Shown here piece after piece: positions 23,433 to 36,498 of a stretch of 64,000 nucleotides of DNA. This DNA is from Diadophis punctatus similis (Eukaryota; Chordata; Lepidosauria; Squamata; Dipsadidae). Below the pieces are notes generated by a model. It was not told the DNA's origin. It ran no database searches and saw only the letters and a list, made by a program, of their open reading frames with translations. The translations under genes were made by a program, and so were the position numbers. How positions within the stretch are numbered: position 1 is the first letter of the stretch; the number at the start of each line of letters is the position of its first letter. The stretch is from positions 47,705,242 through 47,769,241 of the forward strand of contig JALIGW010000005.1 in the NCBI GenBank assembly GCA_023053685.1, read 5' to 3'.

Positions 23433-24049
23433 CAGAAATTCTCTCCTTGAATTCGACACCTCTGTAGTAGCGTTTTCCCCAAAAGCAAAACAAAAAACAG
23501 GCTTCCACAATATTTCAGGTCTAATTTTCCTATTAAATTTCTAAGTTATCCTGCTTTTTTTTAAACTAACACATCTTTTTTAACTCTCACTTTTGAAATG
23601 AAATATATTCAACATTTAAACAAAAAAATCAAGCTGAAAATCAAAGCTGAGCTCTTGCTATTCTCTGCTTGAGGATTCATATGCAACCCATTCATCAGGA
23701 CCCATAATCTGCTGCTCTCCCAACTCTTTTGAGTGTAGCCTTTGGGTTGCTACCAAATTTTAATTTTACCATGGTGAAGTAATTGAACATATGAGGACAG
23801 TTAACTATTTAATTTAATTAACATTTAAATTAAATCAAATTTAAATATGGACCCTCCCATTTCTTTGTCCTCAACCAATTTCTTTGTGTTGAAACCCAGC
23901 ATCTTGAAGTGATTGTCCTTGATTTGTACAAGATTGAACTTTTCTTTTTTGCATTTATGAATACATTAGGCAAGGGAAACTTTATTTTCTCTTCTCACCT
24001 TCCATAAAAAAACTTAAAGTGGCATTGATAGTGTTCCTCCATCCTAGTT

Positions 24050-24208
24050 TTCCCACTGCAAAACTCTCTAGGTAAGTTGGGCTGAGAAGAGAACTAGTGA
24101 AAAGTCACTCAATGAACTTCTGTGGCTGATATTAGACCAGAACCTGAGTCTCCCTGATGTGGTGCCTATTTAACACCTTAACCACTACACCACACTTGCT
24201 TTCTATTG
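24050..24208 (-). mobile_element. MIR-like tRNA-derived SINE, reverse
   Basis: On the minus strand it starts GTGTGGTGTAGTGGTTAAGG (A-box-like head) and continues to the core near AAGTTGGGCTGAG. It is of the same family as the copies at 12610 and 37915. Confidence 0.6.
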
Positions 24209-24670
24209 TTTCCTATGCTAGTGTAAGTTAGAAGGTAAACATGCTGTCTATTCAGAGTGCCAGTGGTAGATGCTGAGAATCTGCTACCTGTTTTTGTTAT
24301 AAGTAGTGTATAGCAAAGAAGTAGACACAGATCCATCATTTCCATCACCACTGGGAACCTAGTGTTGCTTCTGGTTGGAAAAGAGAGGAACATATTGTCA
24401 TGATTGCCATCAAGAGATTTTGTCTGGTGTAAGAAATGAAACATAGATCAACAGTGACCAAGTTTAACTTTGTTTTGTAAAATAGGGAAGTTAGAGGTCC
24501 GAGTTAAGTGAAATAGTAAGTCCCTCATATATGTGGGATCAGACCAAATATGTATAAATGCAGCCAGATCCTATGATTCTATAATTCTGTGTAGTGGAAA
24601 ACCCATAAGAAAGAACAAATAGAGCAGCACTTTCCCTATTTGCTTATATTCTCTTGAGAAAGATCTACAT

Positions 24671-24757
24671 CAGTGGTTCCCAACCTTTTTTTGGCCATGC
24701 CCCACCTAAGCATCTCTAAAATCTCTCAGAACCAGCACCCTACCCAACCTATGGTCA
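24671..24757 (+). mobile_element. hAT left-end fragment
   Basis: CAGTGGTTCCCAACC follows ATCTACAT (24663-24670), an 8-mer with the central TA seen at other hAT sites in the window. No right end was found. The sequence passes directly into a LINE fragment. Confidence 0.5.
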
Positions 24758-24759
24758 CT

Positions 24760-25990
24760 AGCCATGGTTATCCCTGTCTTCAAAAAGGGAGACCCCAACC
24801 TAGTTGAAAATTATAGACCAATCTCCTTATGTTGCGCCACCTGCAGAGTCATGGAATCAATCATCAACCAATCCATTACCCTCCACTTGGAGACAAACAA
24901 CCTACTCTCTCACAAACAATTTGGTTTCAGAAAAATGTTATCCTGAAACCTACAACTTCTACATTGTAAAAACATATGGACTACAAAACTCGACCAGGGC
25001 AAAGCAACAGACGCAATCTACATAGACTTTTGTAAAGCCTTTGACTCCGTAGTACATGACAAACTACTCCTAAAACTAAAATTTTATGGCATCTCTGGCC
25101 CCCTACACAAATGGATAACTGCATTCCTGTCAAACAGACAACAAATGGTTAAAATAGGATCATCTCTATCAAACCCTGTACCTGTTAACAGCGGTGTTCC
25201 CCAAGGAAGCGTTTTAGGACCTACTCTCTTCATTCTTTACATAAATGACATTTGTGATATTATACAAAGCAACTGCGTCCTCTTCGCAGATGATGTAAAA
25301 CTATTCAACACCACAGACAATACTACAACCCTTCAAAAAGACCTTGACTATATATCTGAATGGTCAAACAAGTGGCAACTACCAATCTCTATCAACAAAT
25401 GCTCAGTTTTACACATTGGCAAAAATAATCAAAACACTAAATACAAACTTGATGATCATGACCTTGATGATGATCCTCACTCAGTAAAGGACCTTGGAGT
25501 ACTCATCTCTAACGATCTAAGTGCCAGAGCCCACTGCAACTACATAGCAAAGAAGGCATTAAGAGTGGTTAACCTAATCTTGCGCAGCTTCTTCTCTGGT
25601 AACATTGTACTCTTAACCAGAGCATATAAAACATTTGCTAGACCGATTCTTGAATACAGCTCATCAGTCTGGAACCCACACTACATAGCAGACATTAACA
25701 CAATTGAGAATGTCCAGCGATACTTCACCAGAAGAGTATTACATTCCTCTGTTCACAACAGAATTCCTTATGAAACCAGACTTGAAATTTTGGGACTTCA
25801 AAATTTAGAACTCCGCCGCCTTCGATCTGACCTAAGTGTAGCTCACAAAATTATCTGCCTCAATGTCCTACCTGTTAACGACTATTTCAGCTTCAACCGC
25901 AATAATACACGAGCTCACAATAGATACAAACTTAATGTAAACCGCTCCAGACTTGATTGCAAAAAATTCGACTTCAACAACATATATATA
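24760..25990 (+). mobile_element. Jockey-superfamily (CR1/Rex-like) LINE ORF2 fragment
   Basis: It encodes the RT domain from VIPVFKKGDPNLVENYRPIS, through DFCKAFDSV and GVPQGSVLGPTLF, to FADDVKLF with the catalytic DD pair. The C-terminal KDLGVLISNDLSARAHC and FARPILEYSS region follows. Frameshifts occur near 24940-25020, and the frame is then open from 25145 to 25993. Both ends are truncated, and the 3' tail seen in the sister copy at 39884-41262 is absent. Clade placement within the superfamily is uncertain. Confidence 0.85.
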
Positions 25991-27240
25991 TAGTGAATGG
26001 TAGGTGGGCATGTAAATGGTGTCTTGAATAATAAAGTGGCCAAAGATAAATGCAATATTTAATTCAAAGGATTCCAGTAGTTTTATTAGTAAACTTTAGT
26101 TTAAAGATTATCTAATAACAAAAAGATGCATACATAATTATTTAGTATGTAGAAGACTTAAAGATGTTGACTTGCTTCAGGACAGAATTTTGCCAATATA
26201 AACAGAAAATGCTCTTTATACTTTTTAAATATGAACATATCTGTTCATCTATTACTGACTTGTTAATCTGGTATTTGTTAAAAAAAATAATCTATGACTT
26301 ATCTGTTCTCTGTCCTAATGATAATCTTTGATAAGTTTCCTTTATATGGCAAATATATACATCTTGCTCCTAATTCAGCATTACATTTGCAGTAGTCATG
26401 CTTATATCATAATGCGTACTTTGGCCCTAAAGTGCCAGAATCTAATTTGTCAGCCTCTTTAGCTAGATAGCTGTTTGATCTTTGTTAAGTGTATAGATAA
26501 CATGTCTATGCATACATTCCCACAGAGACACACATATACCAGTCCATATCTGCAATACCCACAAAATATACTACTAAAATGTAGCAGGGCTATGGGTGAT
26601 TTTCAGTAATGTGATTTGGAGAGACTGGGAGGAGGAGGCAGATAAATAGAAACACTAAACATCATGAAGTCCAAATGCAAAAATGTGTTTGTACCCCAAA
26701 ATGTGAAAAAATGTTCAACCCTCCCCATCCAGGACTTGTTTCCCCCTCAGCATAGTTATCAAAACATTTTTCCCATTTTTTTAAAAAAATGTTCAAGCAA
26801 TAAATTTTCTGACTCCCATATTTATCTGTTTGTCTTACTTTCCATCCATCCATTTCAGGGGTTAACAATCTTTTTCTTGGTTTCTGTGAATGGTTGCTCA
26901 TTATTTATGAATCTGAATATATCAGCCATATACATTTTCAGTTCAGTGAGTCTGAAATTGCATATGTCAGGGATTTTCCTCCATACTGTGGATCTTTCCC
27001 ATTTTACTGAATGGCCAAAAGAGCTAAGCTTCTTAGGAAAGTAGAATTTTTTCAGCTTCATCTCATACTGCCCTATAAAACTAATTTAAATGGCTTTCCA
27101 GATAGTGGAAGACCCAAAAAATGAATTTTCTGTACTGGATATCCTATTGCTTAGAGTCTCCAAACAATTGTGGTAGTATATTAATGTGATCTATAAAATA
27201 AATAAACTGCTTATATACATATAAGATTATAAACCATAAT
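25991..27240. other. No recognised feature
   Basis: AT-rich sequence with no exon, SINE or transposon ends. Overlapping short frames on both strands at 26662-27061 lack any domain. Confidence 0.4.
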
Positions 27241-27242
27241 AA

Positions 27243-27350
27243 TGGGAGGGAGGGAGGGAGGGAGGGAGGGAGGGAAGGAAGGAAGGAAGGAAGGAAGGAA
27301 GGAAGGAAGGAAGGAAGGAAGGAAGGAAGGAAGGAAGGAAGGAAGGAAGG
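27243..27350. repeat. (GGGA)n(GGAA)n microsatellite
   Basis: About eight GGGA units followed by about nineteen GGAA units. Confidence 0.97.
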
Positions 27351-27965
27351 ATTGAAACAGAGTGATGGTAAAAATGATTACTACACCAGCAAAATTTAGC
27401 CATTTGTCATTTGCAGTATAAAATATATGATATTTACATGATTGAATCTGATAGGAAGAATGTAACATATTATTTATACCTAATCCAAGTCCATGAGTTC
27501 CTTGACGTGAAAGGGAAAAAAGTAGAAATCATCACAGTATTACTCTTGTCTAGACAACCAAAGCTGTGTTTTGAACATGATACCATCCCATTGGAATTTT
27601 TAAGCCCTGCATAGTGAGTCATAGTGAGTCTTAGTTGTTTCTGAAATTTGATCACATCACAAATTGTTAATTGTTCACATTTGCCATATGCTGTTACTTA
27701 GTATGAAAGTTCACTGACTAATGATGTTTACAGTTTAATCCTACCTCAAAAATCAATTCAGAAAAGCTGCCAGTTTGCTGACAGATTAAAGTAGAACAAA
27801 GAACTGCTATTAGCACCACCACATAATGCAGGTTCAAAATCAAATCCCCTTTGAGTTTGGAATCCATTTGAATGAGAATTGTATTTTTAAATTTGCCTCC
27901 TGAATTCAATTTCACACAAATGTGGGCAACTGAATTTCTTCTTAGGAAGGGCAAATTATCCAGAA

Positions 27966-28305
27966 AGACTAGGGGGTGATATGATAGCAGTCTTCCAATA
28001 TTTGAAGGGCCACAAAGAAGAAGGAGTCAATCTATTCACCAAAGCATCTGAAGGCAGGACAAGAAGCAATGGAAGGATACTGATCAAGGAGAGAAGCAAC
28101 CTAGAACTAAGGAGAAATTTCCTGACACTTAGAAGAATTGATCAGTGGGATGACTTGCCTCCAGAAGTTCTGGGTGCTCCAACACTGGAGATTTTAAAGA
28201 ACAGATTGAACAACCATTTGTTGGAAATGGTATATAGTTTTCTGTTTGAGCAGTGTTTAGACTAGAAGACCTCCAAGATCCTTTCCAACTGTTATTCTGT
28301 TATTC
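27966..28305 (+). mobile_element. CR1 LINE 3' end
   Basis: It encodes the CR1 ORF2 C-terminus (MIAVFQYLKGHKEEGVNLF, ILIKERSNLELRRNFLTLRR, WDDLPPEVLGAP). The 3' UTR AGAAGACCTCCAAGATCC and an ATTCTGTTATTCC tail follow. It is 5'-truncated and forward-oriented, and the frame is open for about 94 codons. Confidence 0.9.
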
Positions 28306-29060
28306 CAAGGGCAGGATTTTCCCTTAGAAGGAAAAGTAGTGCTACTACTTCCTTCCAAATTCTTTCCCAGTTATCTCACTGGAGCAAGGAACGGTAAGAC
28401 TGAGAGAGACAAGATCTTCAGTTAAAGACAGGCAATTCACACAGATCCTATGGCCACCTCATAACTCAATAAGGATAGCAACTTGATACTCCAGTTATGA
28501 GAAATTCTCATAAATTATTTTTCATCAAATTTAATGATCTGCTGAGTCTACAGCAAAATTCCTAATAGAGGCTTCAAGCAAAAGTTTTATCTAATTTGAA
28601 GAGAATCTGAAGTATAGTAATTCATTGAGTTTGAACACAGCACCATTATGATGGTGAGTTATTAATTATTAATCTCCAATTCAATTAATCTTTTAAAAAC
28701 CCTTAAGGCAAATCAAAAAGCATAAATAGACAAGAATATTTTAACTAGTATTAGGAATCAGCAAGTGTAATTAATAGAAAGCCAGGACAGCTAACCTCAA
28801 CCCTTACAAGGAAAGAAATTACATAAGAGAGGCTGAGATGTTATGGGCAAATCAAATACATTAAAGGTAGTGGAAGTTTTTTAGAAGGTAAGACTAATCA
28901 TACCACATCTCCAGATAAATCCAGCCTGGGTGACTTTATAGTCAAGATATGCTAAAAGGGCCAGTGGCACATAAGTAGGAAAATTGAGGGGGGGAATGCT
29001 TTTGCTATTCTTGCCCTCTCTCCCATCCCAGTGTTAGATATGCTACTTGTAACACTGAAG
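28306..29060. other. No recognised feature
   Basis: AT-rich, unique-looking sequence with no supported gene or transposon terminus. Confidence 0.4.
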
Positions 29061-29062
29061 CA

Positions 29063-29174
<112 letters not shown>

Positions 29175-31535
29175 ATAAATGGGAGGGATAAAATGAAAAA
29201 GATATTGCTCTAATCCCATATTATCACGGGGTGTCCAAAAATGAAGGGATAACTTTTAAACTAGAGGATAATACCGGTATTGGGGAATAGTAAAGCCTGT
29301 GTCCTTACATTTAGGCAGGCATTGCAATCTTGCTGAATACAATTATGGAATCTAAACTAAGGAATCTCAGATGGATTTTGTATCATCACTTATATGAATC
29401 AGAATGTTCAGATTCAAACTCTCTTAATACAATGATGCATATTGGACAAACTTGGGAACCTATCTTACCAGAAAAATTGCAGTCCAGATATTTGCCATGA
29501 CTTTCCATTGACATTCATACATCCATTCATACATTCTGCTATGCTAAAACATAGTATGTTTGATACAGGGCATGAACACAGCCATTTCATTAAGGTAATT
29601 TTAAAGTCATATGCCATACTACAGTATTTTGATGAAATGACACTCTGGTATAATAGTTATAGAAATACAATATTGGGGAAAACAATCTTGCATAAAAAAC
29701 ATATTAATTGTGAATAAATTGCGGTGTGGTGCTCCACATTTGTTCAACCATTTTAATTCAATTACGGTAGATGGAAAGGAAATTGGTGGAAAGGGTAGGA
29801 AGACATAATTTGGAAAACTCCCAGGTGGCTTTTTCAAATTAGGTAGCAGAGCCAAGTATTCCGGCTCTGAATGCTGGAGGGATGTGCATCATTGATGAAA
29901 AAAGCTACCTTCTCCAAACCACATTAACTTCAAAATAAATTATAAAGCACATTTTCCCCCCTTGGGCAACTGGGCAAAATTATACCTTTGAAGGTCTGCC
30001 TGTGAACAGAATTCCACAGCTGTATTATTAAAACTGCTTGTATGCTTCACATTTCACAGCATCTTAATATTTTACCCCAAATTTTAAAGAAAAAATAGAT
30101 TATGTGGAGGAGAATCTGTGTCACTCCTTATAGCTATACTACAACAATGAAGGCAAGTAAGAAGCAGCTTCTCCCACTAAGTTCTCCCTTGGTGATTGGA
30201 TTATTTTTCAATCCTGCCCAGCTAGCAAGCAATGTGTTGGGAAAGGCTGAAAAGTACACAATGTATTTTCTGGATCTCAGATTTGGATTGCCTTGAATTT
30301 TTTAAGAAAAAGCTGCAGAGGAAAAAAAGATACTTTCTATTTATCAGCAGATTTTCCCATGAAGTAGAACAATGTCAAAACACAGATTGCTACAGTATCT
30401 CATTTTTAAATGTAAAAAAATCAGATATTTGAATCTCTTTCCTTCAATGTCCAAAGTGCAAAACAGAATCCTACTATATATATATAAAAAAACATGGAAT
30501 AAGAGACAAATGAAATAAGAGAGAGGGGGGGGGGGAATAGAACAGGACAGATTAATATATCTGGCAGGTTGTAAATATGATAGAATGTTTCCAGATCTTT
30601 TACTACTAGGCAAAAAGCCGTCTACTTAACTGTGATGCAGTTCAGTAGCAGTAGATCAAGCTGGATTGGTCTGTAATTGTGGTCAGACAGTTTCCCATTG
30701 TGAAATTGTATGATGCAAGCTGCTGATTCAGAGCTGCGTGAAACCACAGTCAAGAAACTTTGCTCTTTTTTTGCCTTGGTTGTCCTAGCAAGACCAAAGA
30801 GTAAATATCTTAAGAAACTGATCTCAAACAGACACAGGAAAGAGGAGGTGTTTTGTTATTACGAAGAAATAGCAATCTGGAGATGCATAAAAAGGAATGA
30901 AATAATTGTGTAAATCAGCAATTCTCTTGACTCTGAGTATTATTATAAAACTGGTCAGATCTCCTCTAGAGAGCATTGTAGTATATGTACCATTTATCCA
31001 TTGGAGAAGAAGTGGTCACGGAGATGTTTAAAACAAAAGTGGCAATCCTTGGGTCATAATATTGTCGCCGCCAATCAGAATACCCTATCTGAGTATTTGA
31101 GCCAAACTCTTTTGCAGGAACTGGGTTAAGTTTAAGGCACACATCATCTCCCTCAAAAGGGCTAATTTTTCCCATTCAGGAGGAGCTGGACAATTCAGTC
31201 TTAAGACGTGCAAAACCTTTTTTTTTCTTTCATGACACTGCTAATCAAGTCCCAGCAATTGATGGAGGAGGCCAATAAAATTGCCCTCTTTAAAAAAGAA
31301 TGCATCCTCAGTAACAAAAATTTTGTCCAACTCTGACGTGATAAATTATGCATATGTACAAATCTCTTAACATAAGATTCTAACGGATAAGACATCCAGG
31401 TAGAGTAGCATATAAGATGAAATTAGAAAGCTGATCAAACAGGAAGCTGATAAACAGAACTGAAGGACCACAGACATTTTCTGCTTCTGCTCCTGAGAAT
31501 TGGAACGGGGCCCCCTACAGTTACGGCAGAAATAG
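29175..31535. other. No recognised feature
   Basis: A GGGGTGTCCAAAAATGAAGG string near 29227 looks repeat-like but cannot be placed. No exons or transposon termini are evident. Conserved noncoding DNA cannot be judged from one sequence. Confidence 0.35.
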
Positions 31536-31749
31536 ATCATCTAAAACAGTGGTTCCCAAACTTTTTCAGTCCACCGCCCCCTTGGTGCTACAAACTCATC
31601 CTCACCGCCCCCCACCCCACCCCCTCAGGTGGGCATGGCTTAGTGGTCAGGTGACCGGATGGGCGTGGCCAACTTGTAAAGTGTGGTGAAACTCACTTAA
31701 CAACGCTCTTGCTTAGCAACCAAAATGTTAGGCTCAATTGTGGTCATAA

Positions 31750-32562
31750 GTCTTTCTTTCGTTCTTTCTTTCTTCTCTACCTTCCCCCTTCTTTCTTTCT
31801 TTTCTTTCTTTCTGTCTGTCTTCCTTCCTTCCTACCATCTCTTCTTTCTTTCTGTCTGTCTGTCTTCCTTCCTACCTACCATCTTTTTCTTTCTTTCTGT
31901 GTTCCTTCCTTCCTACCATCTTTCTTTCTTCCTTCCTCCCTCCGTCTTTCTTTCCTTTTCTTTCCTTCTTCCCTCCCTTCCCCTCCCTCCTTTTTTTTTC
32001 TGTTTGTCTTCCTTCCTTCCTACCATCTTTCTTTCTGTCTTCCTTCCTCCCTCCCTCCCTCTTTCTTTCTTCCTTCCTTTCTTTTTCTTTCCTTTTTCTT
32101 TCCTTCTTCCCTCCCTCCTTTCTTTTTCTGTCTATCTTCCTTCCTACCATCTTTCTTTCTCTTTGTTTCTGTCTTCCTTCCTTCCTCCCTCCCTCGCTCT
32201 TTCTCTTTTGTTTTTCTTTCCTTCTTCCCTCCCTTCCCTTCCCTCCCTCCTTTCTTTTTCTGTCTTCCTTCCTTCCTACCATCTTTTCTTTCTGTCTGTC
32301 TTCCTTCCTCCCTCCCTCCCTCTTTCTTCCTTTCTTTTTCTTTCTTTCCTTTTTCTTTCCTTTTTCCCTCCCTCCTTTCTTTTTCTGTCTGTCCTCCTTC
32401 CTTTATACCATCTTTCTTTCTTTTTCTTTCTTTCCTTCTTCCCTCCCTCCTTTCTTTTTCTGTCTGTCCTCCTTCCTTTCTACCATCTTCCTTTTTCTTT
32501 CTTTCCTTCTTCCCTCCCTCCTTTCTTTTTCTGTCTACCTTCCTTCCTTCCTACCATCATTT

Positions 32563-32654
<92 letters not shown>

Positions 32655-32697
32655 TCCTTCTTTCTTTCTTTCTTTCTTCCCTCCCTTCCCTTCCCTC
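31750..32697. repeat. Long polypyrimidine tract (CTTT/CCTT-rich)
   Basis: Nearly pure C/T on the plus strand for about 950 bp, including about 90 bp of (TTTC)n at 32564-32656 and many CCTTCCTTCCTACCATC-type units of about 60-120 bp period. The 337- and 345-residue open frames across it are low-complexity artefacts. It begins just after the captured intron start and is part of the element. Confidence 0.95.
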
Positions 32698-32729
32698 CTG
32701 CCAGCCATGGCCAGGCCACTGCCACTCAC

Positions 32730-32950
32730 CCAGGCTGATGGCTTGATAAGTGTTCTCCGGGTCGTGCACCAGGTCGCAGAGAGCCATCAAGGCCGGCTGC
32801 CGCGTCAGCAGCTCGGGGTGCTGCAGCTCTTCATTGAGCTTGGGGAGGCCTCGGCGGCCGAAGGCCACAGGTGCCTTGGTGGGGTCGATGTCGGGGGGCA
32901 GCTGGGCCGATGTCGGGGGGCAGCTGGGCCGAAATCTGTGGGTGCTCCAT
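32730..32950 (-). pseudogene. Captured RSPH14 exon 1 (broken), copy 1
   Basis: On the minus strand the ATG (32950) encodes MEHPQISAQLPPDI. After a frameshift the sequence reads DPTKAPVAFGRRGLPKLNEE, then [14 protein letters not shown] and HDPENTYQAISLG. This matches my recollection of the RSPH14 (formerly RTDR1) N-terminus, an armadillo-type radial spoke head protein of motile cilia. The exon ends in phase 1 at a donor GG/GTGAGTGG (32730/32729). A 22-bp tandem duplication (32886-32907 and 32908-32929) shifts the frame, so the ATG frame stops early. Only the first exon is present, inside a hAT element, so this is a transduplicated fragment and not the gene. Confidence 0.78.
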
Positions 32951-32984
32951 GCTGGAGGGGAGCCCATCGAATTGCGCACACCGG

Positions 32985-32997
32985 GTTGCTAGGCGAC
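32985..32997 (-). promoter_or_regulatory. RFX X-box in captured RSPH14 promoter, copy 1
   Basis: The minus strand reads GTCGCCTAGCAAC, a perfect fit to the RFX X-box pattern GTNRCC-N-RGYAAC that drives ciliary genes. It lies about 35 bp upstream of the captured ATG. Conservation in both element copies supports it as part of the original promoter. Function is not shown. Confidence 0.6.
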
Positions 32998-33366
32998 AGG
33001 GATACCGGGCGGGAAAGTCCACACACGCGCAGGTTCCGCAGCAGGGCCTTCCTGCAGGTCTGCGAGCGCTCGCCCGAGCAGCTTCGGGAGAAGTCGGCTT
33101 CCCTCGTCGCTGTGCCGCGCTCAGTACCTAGCACTTGTAACTCCGTCACATTCCACGCTCTTGGGTGCAGGGCAGCCCATTCTGAAAGAAAATGTCTCAC
33201 ATTTTCTTTTCTTTTCACATTTTCTTCCAAGTGCTAGGTAGGACGCAGTTTGGGGTGACCAGTCGTGCGGGGCGGAGCGGAGTGGAGCCTGGGCGGGGGC
33301 TGGGCGGGCCACGAGACAGGCATCATACCTAGCACTTGTAATTCCATCGCATTCCATGCTCTTGGG

Positions 33367-33429
33367 TGCAAGGCAGCCCATTCTGAAAGAAAACATCTCG
33401 TGTTTTCTTTCAGAATGGGCTGCCTTGCA
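33367..33429. repeat. Perfect internal hairpin of the hAT element
   Basis: Arms of 29 bp (33367-33395 and 33401-33429) are exact inverses around a 5-bp loop TCTCG. Related half-sites (GGGCAGCCCATTCTGAAAG) recur at about 33170-33190, and in copy 2 at about 34600-34662 and 34840-34885. Confidence 0.95.
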
Positions 33430-33600
33430 CACAAGAGCGAGGAACGCGAGGGAGCTTCAAATGCAAAAGCATGGCGAACCACCTACCACCCCCCTGGCCC
33501 CTCTCACAGCCCCCTGTTGCCACCCTTGCTTCTCACCGCCCCCCTAAGGGTTCCCCCCCGGGGAGCAGTACCGCCCACTTTGGGAACCACTGATCTAAAA

Positions 33601-34328
33601 CCTATGTTAATACTCCTGGATTATTTTTGGACCTAGAATCCCTTTTCTGTAAACTGTTTTGCTAAAAAGTGTGGTTTCTTACTATTTTGAGGTAGGAAAT
33701 AAATCATACTATTGCTGTAAGACTTAAAATAGGTTTAGCATGCCCCTTAAATAAACATAAGAAAAAACAACAATATTTTCCCAATATTGAGCCATACCCA
33801 TTTGCACGATCCAAACTTTCCACTAGACTTAATATGGGTTCCTGGGGAAAAAATTATCTGGCCACCAAAAGATTTCTCAAGGCTACATAAACAAGAAGAT
33901 GACTTTGTGCTTTCTTGAAATGCACAAGTTTAAATATTGCTATTTTGAAACAAGCAAACTTAGAAAAAAAAGTTAGGGTTTATTTCCTTATTACATTTAT
34001 ATCTCTGTGGAAAAAGATGGATCCTATGCCCTGATTTTGCCCCATGCTCAGCTGAAGTTGAGTAGTTTAGAAGTATTTTCCTGGACCTTCTTCTGATGCA
34101 GAGTTTTACAATTTGCCAACTGTGGTCCCAGAGGAGGCACCAGAGATGAGGTGGATGGGGCACATGCTATCTCATATTAAGCATGTACTGTTTTTACAGC
34201 CCAAAGGGAAAACTTTTATATAAAACACATTTCTAAATTGGACTTTGTCCACTGGGAACTGAATTTCAATAGCCAAACACCTTACAAACACCAAACACCA
34301 GTTTTCTGTACATTGGGGATATTGGCCT
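33601..34328. other. Spacer between the two gene-carrying hAT copies
   Basis: About 730 bp of AT-rich sequence with no recognised gene or transposon end, lying between copy 1 and the Bov-B fragment that hosts copy 2. Confidence 0.4.
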
Positions 34329-35053
34329 AGTGCTTTTCTCTACTTTCTTCAATTTAAGCCTAAATTTTGCAACAAGAAGTTCATGATCTGAGCCACAGTC
34401 AGCTTCTGGTCTTGTTTTTACTGACTGTATAGAGCAGTGGTTCCCAAAGTGGGCGGTACCACCCCCGGGGGGGCAGTGGGAACCCTTAGGGGGCAGTTAG
34501 AGGCAAGGGTGGTGACAGGGGGCGGTGAGAGGGGTCAGGGGTGGTAGGTTGTTCACCATGCTTTTGCACTTGAAGCTCCCTTGCGTTCCTCGCTCTTGTG
34601 TGCAGGGCAGCCCTTTCTGAAAGAAAAAGCGAGATGTTTTCTTTCAGAATGGGCTGCCCTGCACAGAAGAGCGGAGTTACAAGTGCTAGGTATAATGCCC
34701 GTCTCGCGGTCCGCCCAGCCCCCGCCCAGCCCCCGCCCCGCTCCGCCCCACACAACTGGTCACCCCAAACTGCATCCCACTGCGCGACGGGTGTCCTACC
34801 TAGCACTTGAAGCTCTCTTGCGTTCCTCGCTCTTGTGTGCAGGGCAGCCCACGAGATGTTTTCTTTCAGAATGGGCTGCCCTGCACCCAAGAGCATGGAA
34901 TGCAATGGAGTTACAAGTGCTAGGTACTGAGCGCGGCACAGCACCGAGGGAAGCCGACCGCTCCCGAAGCTGCTCGGGCGAGCGCTCGCAGACCCGTGGG
35001 AAGGCCCCGCTGCAGAACATGCGCATGCATGGACTTTCCCGCCAAGCGTCCCC

Positions 35054-35066
35054 GTCGCCTAGCAAC
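35054..35066 (+). promoter_or_regulatory. RFX X-box in captured RSPH14 promoter, copy 2
   Basis: GTCGCCTAGCAAC is identical to the copy 1 site and matches the RFX X-box consensus. It lies 35 bp upstream of the ATG at 35101. Confidence 0.6.
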
Positions 35067-35100
35067 CCGTCACATGCAATTCGGCGGGCTCCCCTCCGGC

Positions 35101-35259
35101 ATGGCGCACCCATGGATCTTGTGGCCTTCAGCCGCCGAGGCCTCCACAAGCTCAATGAAGAGCTGCAGCACCCCGAGCTGCTGATGCGGCAGCCAGCCTT
35201 GATGGCTCTCTGCAACCTGGTGCATGACCTGGCGAACGCTTACCAAGCCATCGGCCTGG
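35101..35259 (+). pseudogene. Captured RSPH14 exon 1 (broken), copy 2
   Basis: The ATG at 35101 begins MAHP. An internal deletion relative to copy 1 then removes the segment encoding the ISAQLPPDIDPTKAP part. The conserved reading [34 protein letters not shown] and [10 protein letters not shown] is therefore in another frame from the ATG, whose own frame ends after 27 residues. The donor is intact (GG/GTGAGC at 35259/35260). The deletion differs from the copy 1 lesion, so each copy lost the ATG-linked frame separately. Sequence similarity to RSPH14 is clear. The rest of the gene is absent. Confidence 0.78.
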
Positions 35260-35289
35260 GTGAGCGGCGGCGGCCTGGCCACAGCTGGC

Positions 35290-36498
<1,209 letters not shown>

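Larger units (their letters stand above)
31547..33592 (-). mobile_element. Gene-carrying nonautonomous hAT element, copy 1
   Basis: Its 2046 bp are bounded by CAGTGGTTCCCAAA and its inverse TTTGGGAACCACTG. A perfect 8-bp duplication ATCTAAAA flanks it (31539-31546 and 33593-33600). From left to right it holds a GC-rich terminus; a fragment of the AACAACG...CAATTGTGGTCATAAG dispersed repeat (about 31700-31750); a 950-bp pyrimidine tract; a minus-strand copy of the RSPH14 5' region (about 32700-33115); internal inverted repeats (33120-33480); and the right terminus. There is no transposase. Copy 2 at 34435-36702 has the same parts in the opposite orientation. Strand is given as that of the captured gene. 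Confidence 0.9.

Noticed and set aside
31709..32746. 337-345-residue open frames rich in Phe, Leu, Ser and Pro
   Set aside because: They are translations of the CTTT/CCTT tract inside the hAT element. They exist in several frames at once and have no non-repetitive part.
32707..33237. 176-residue plus-strand frame opposite the captured RSPH14 exon
   Set aside because: It is the antisense shadow of the exon and promoter. The minus strand has the recognisable protein, ATG and donor.
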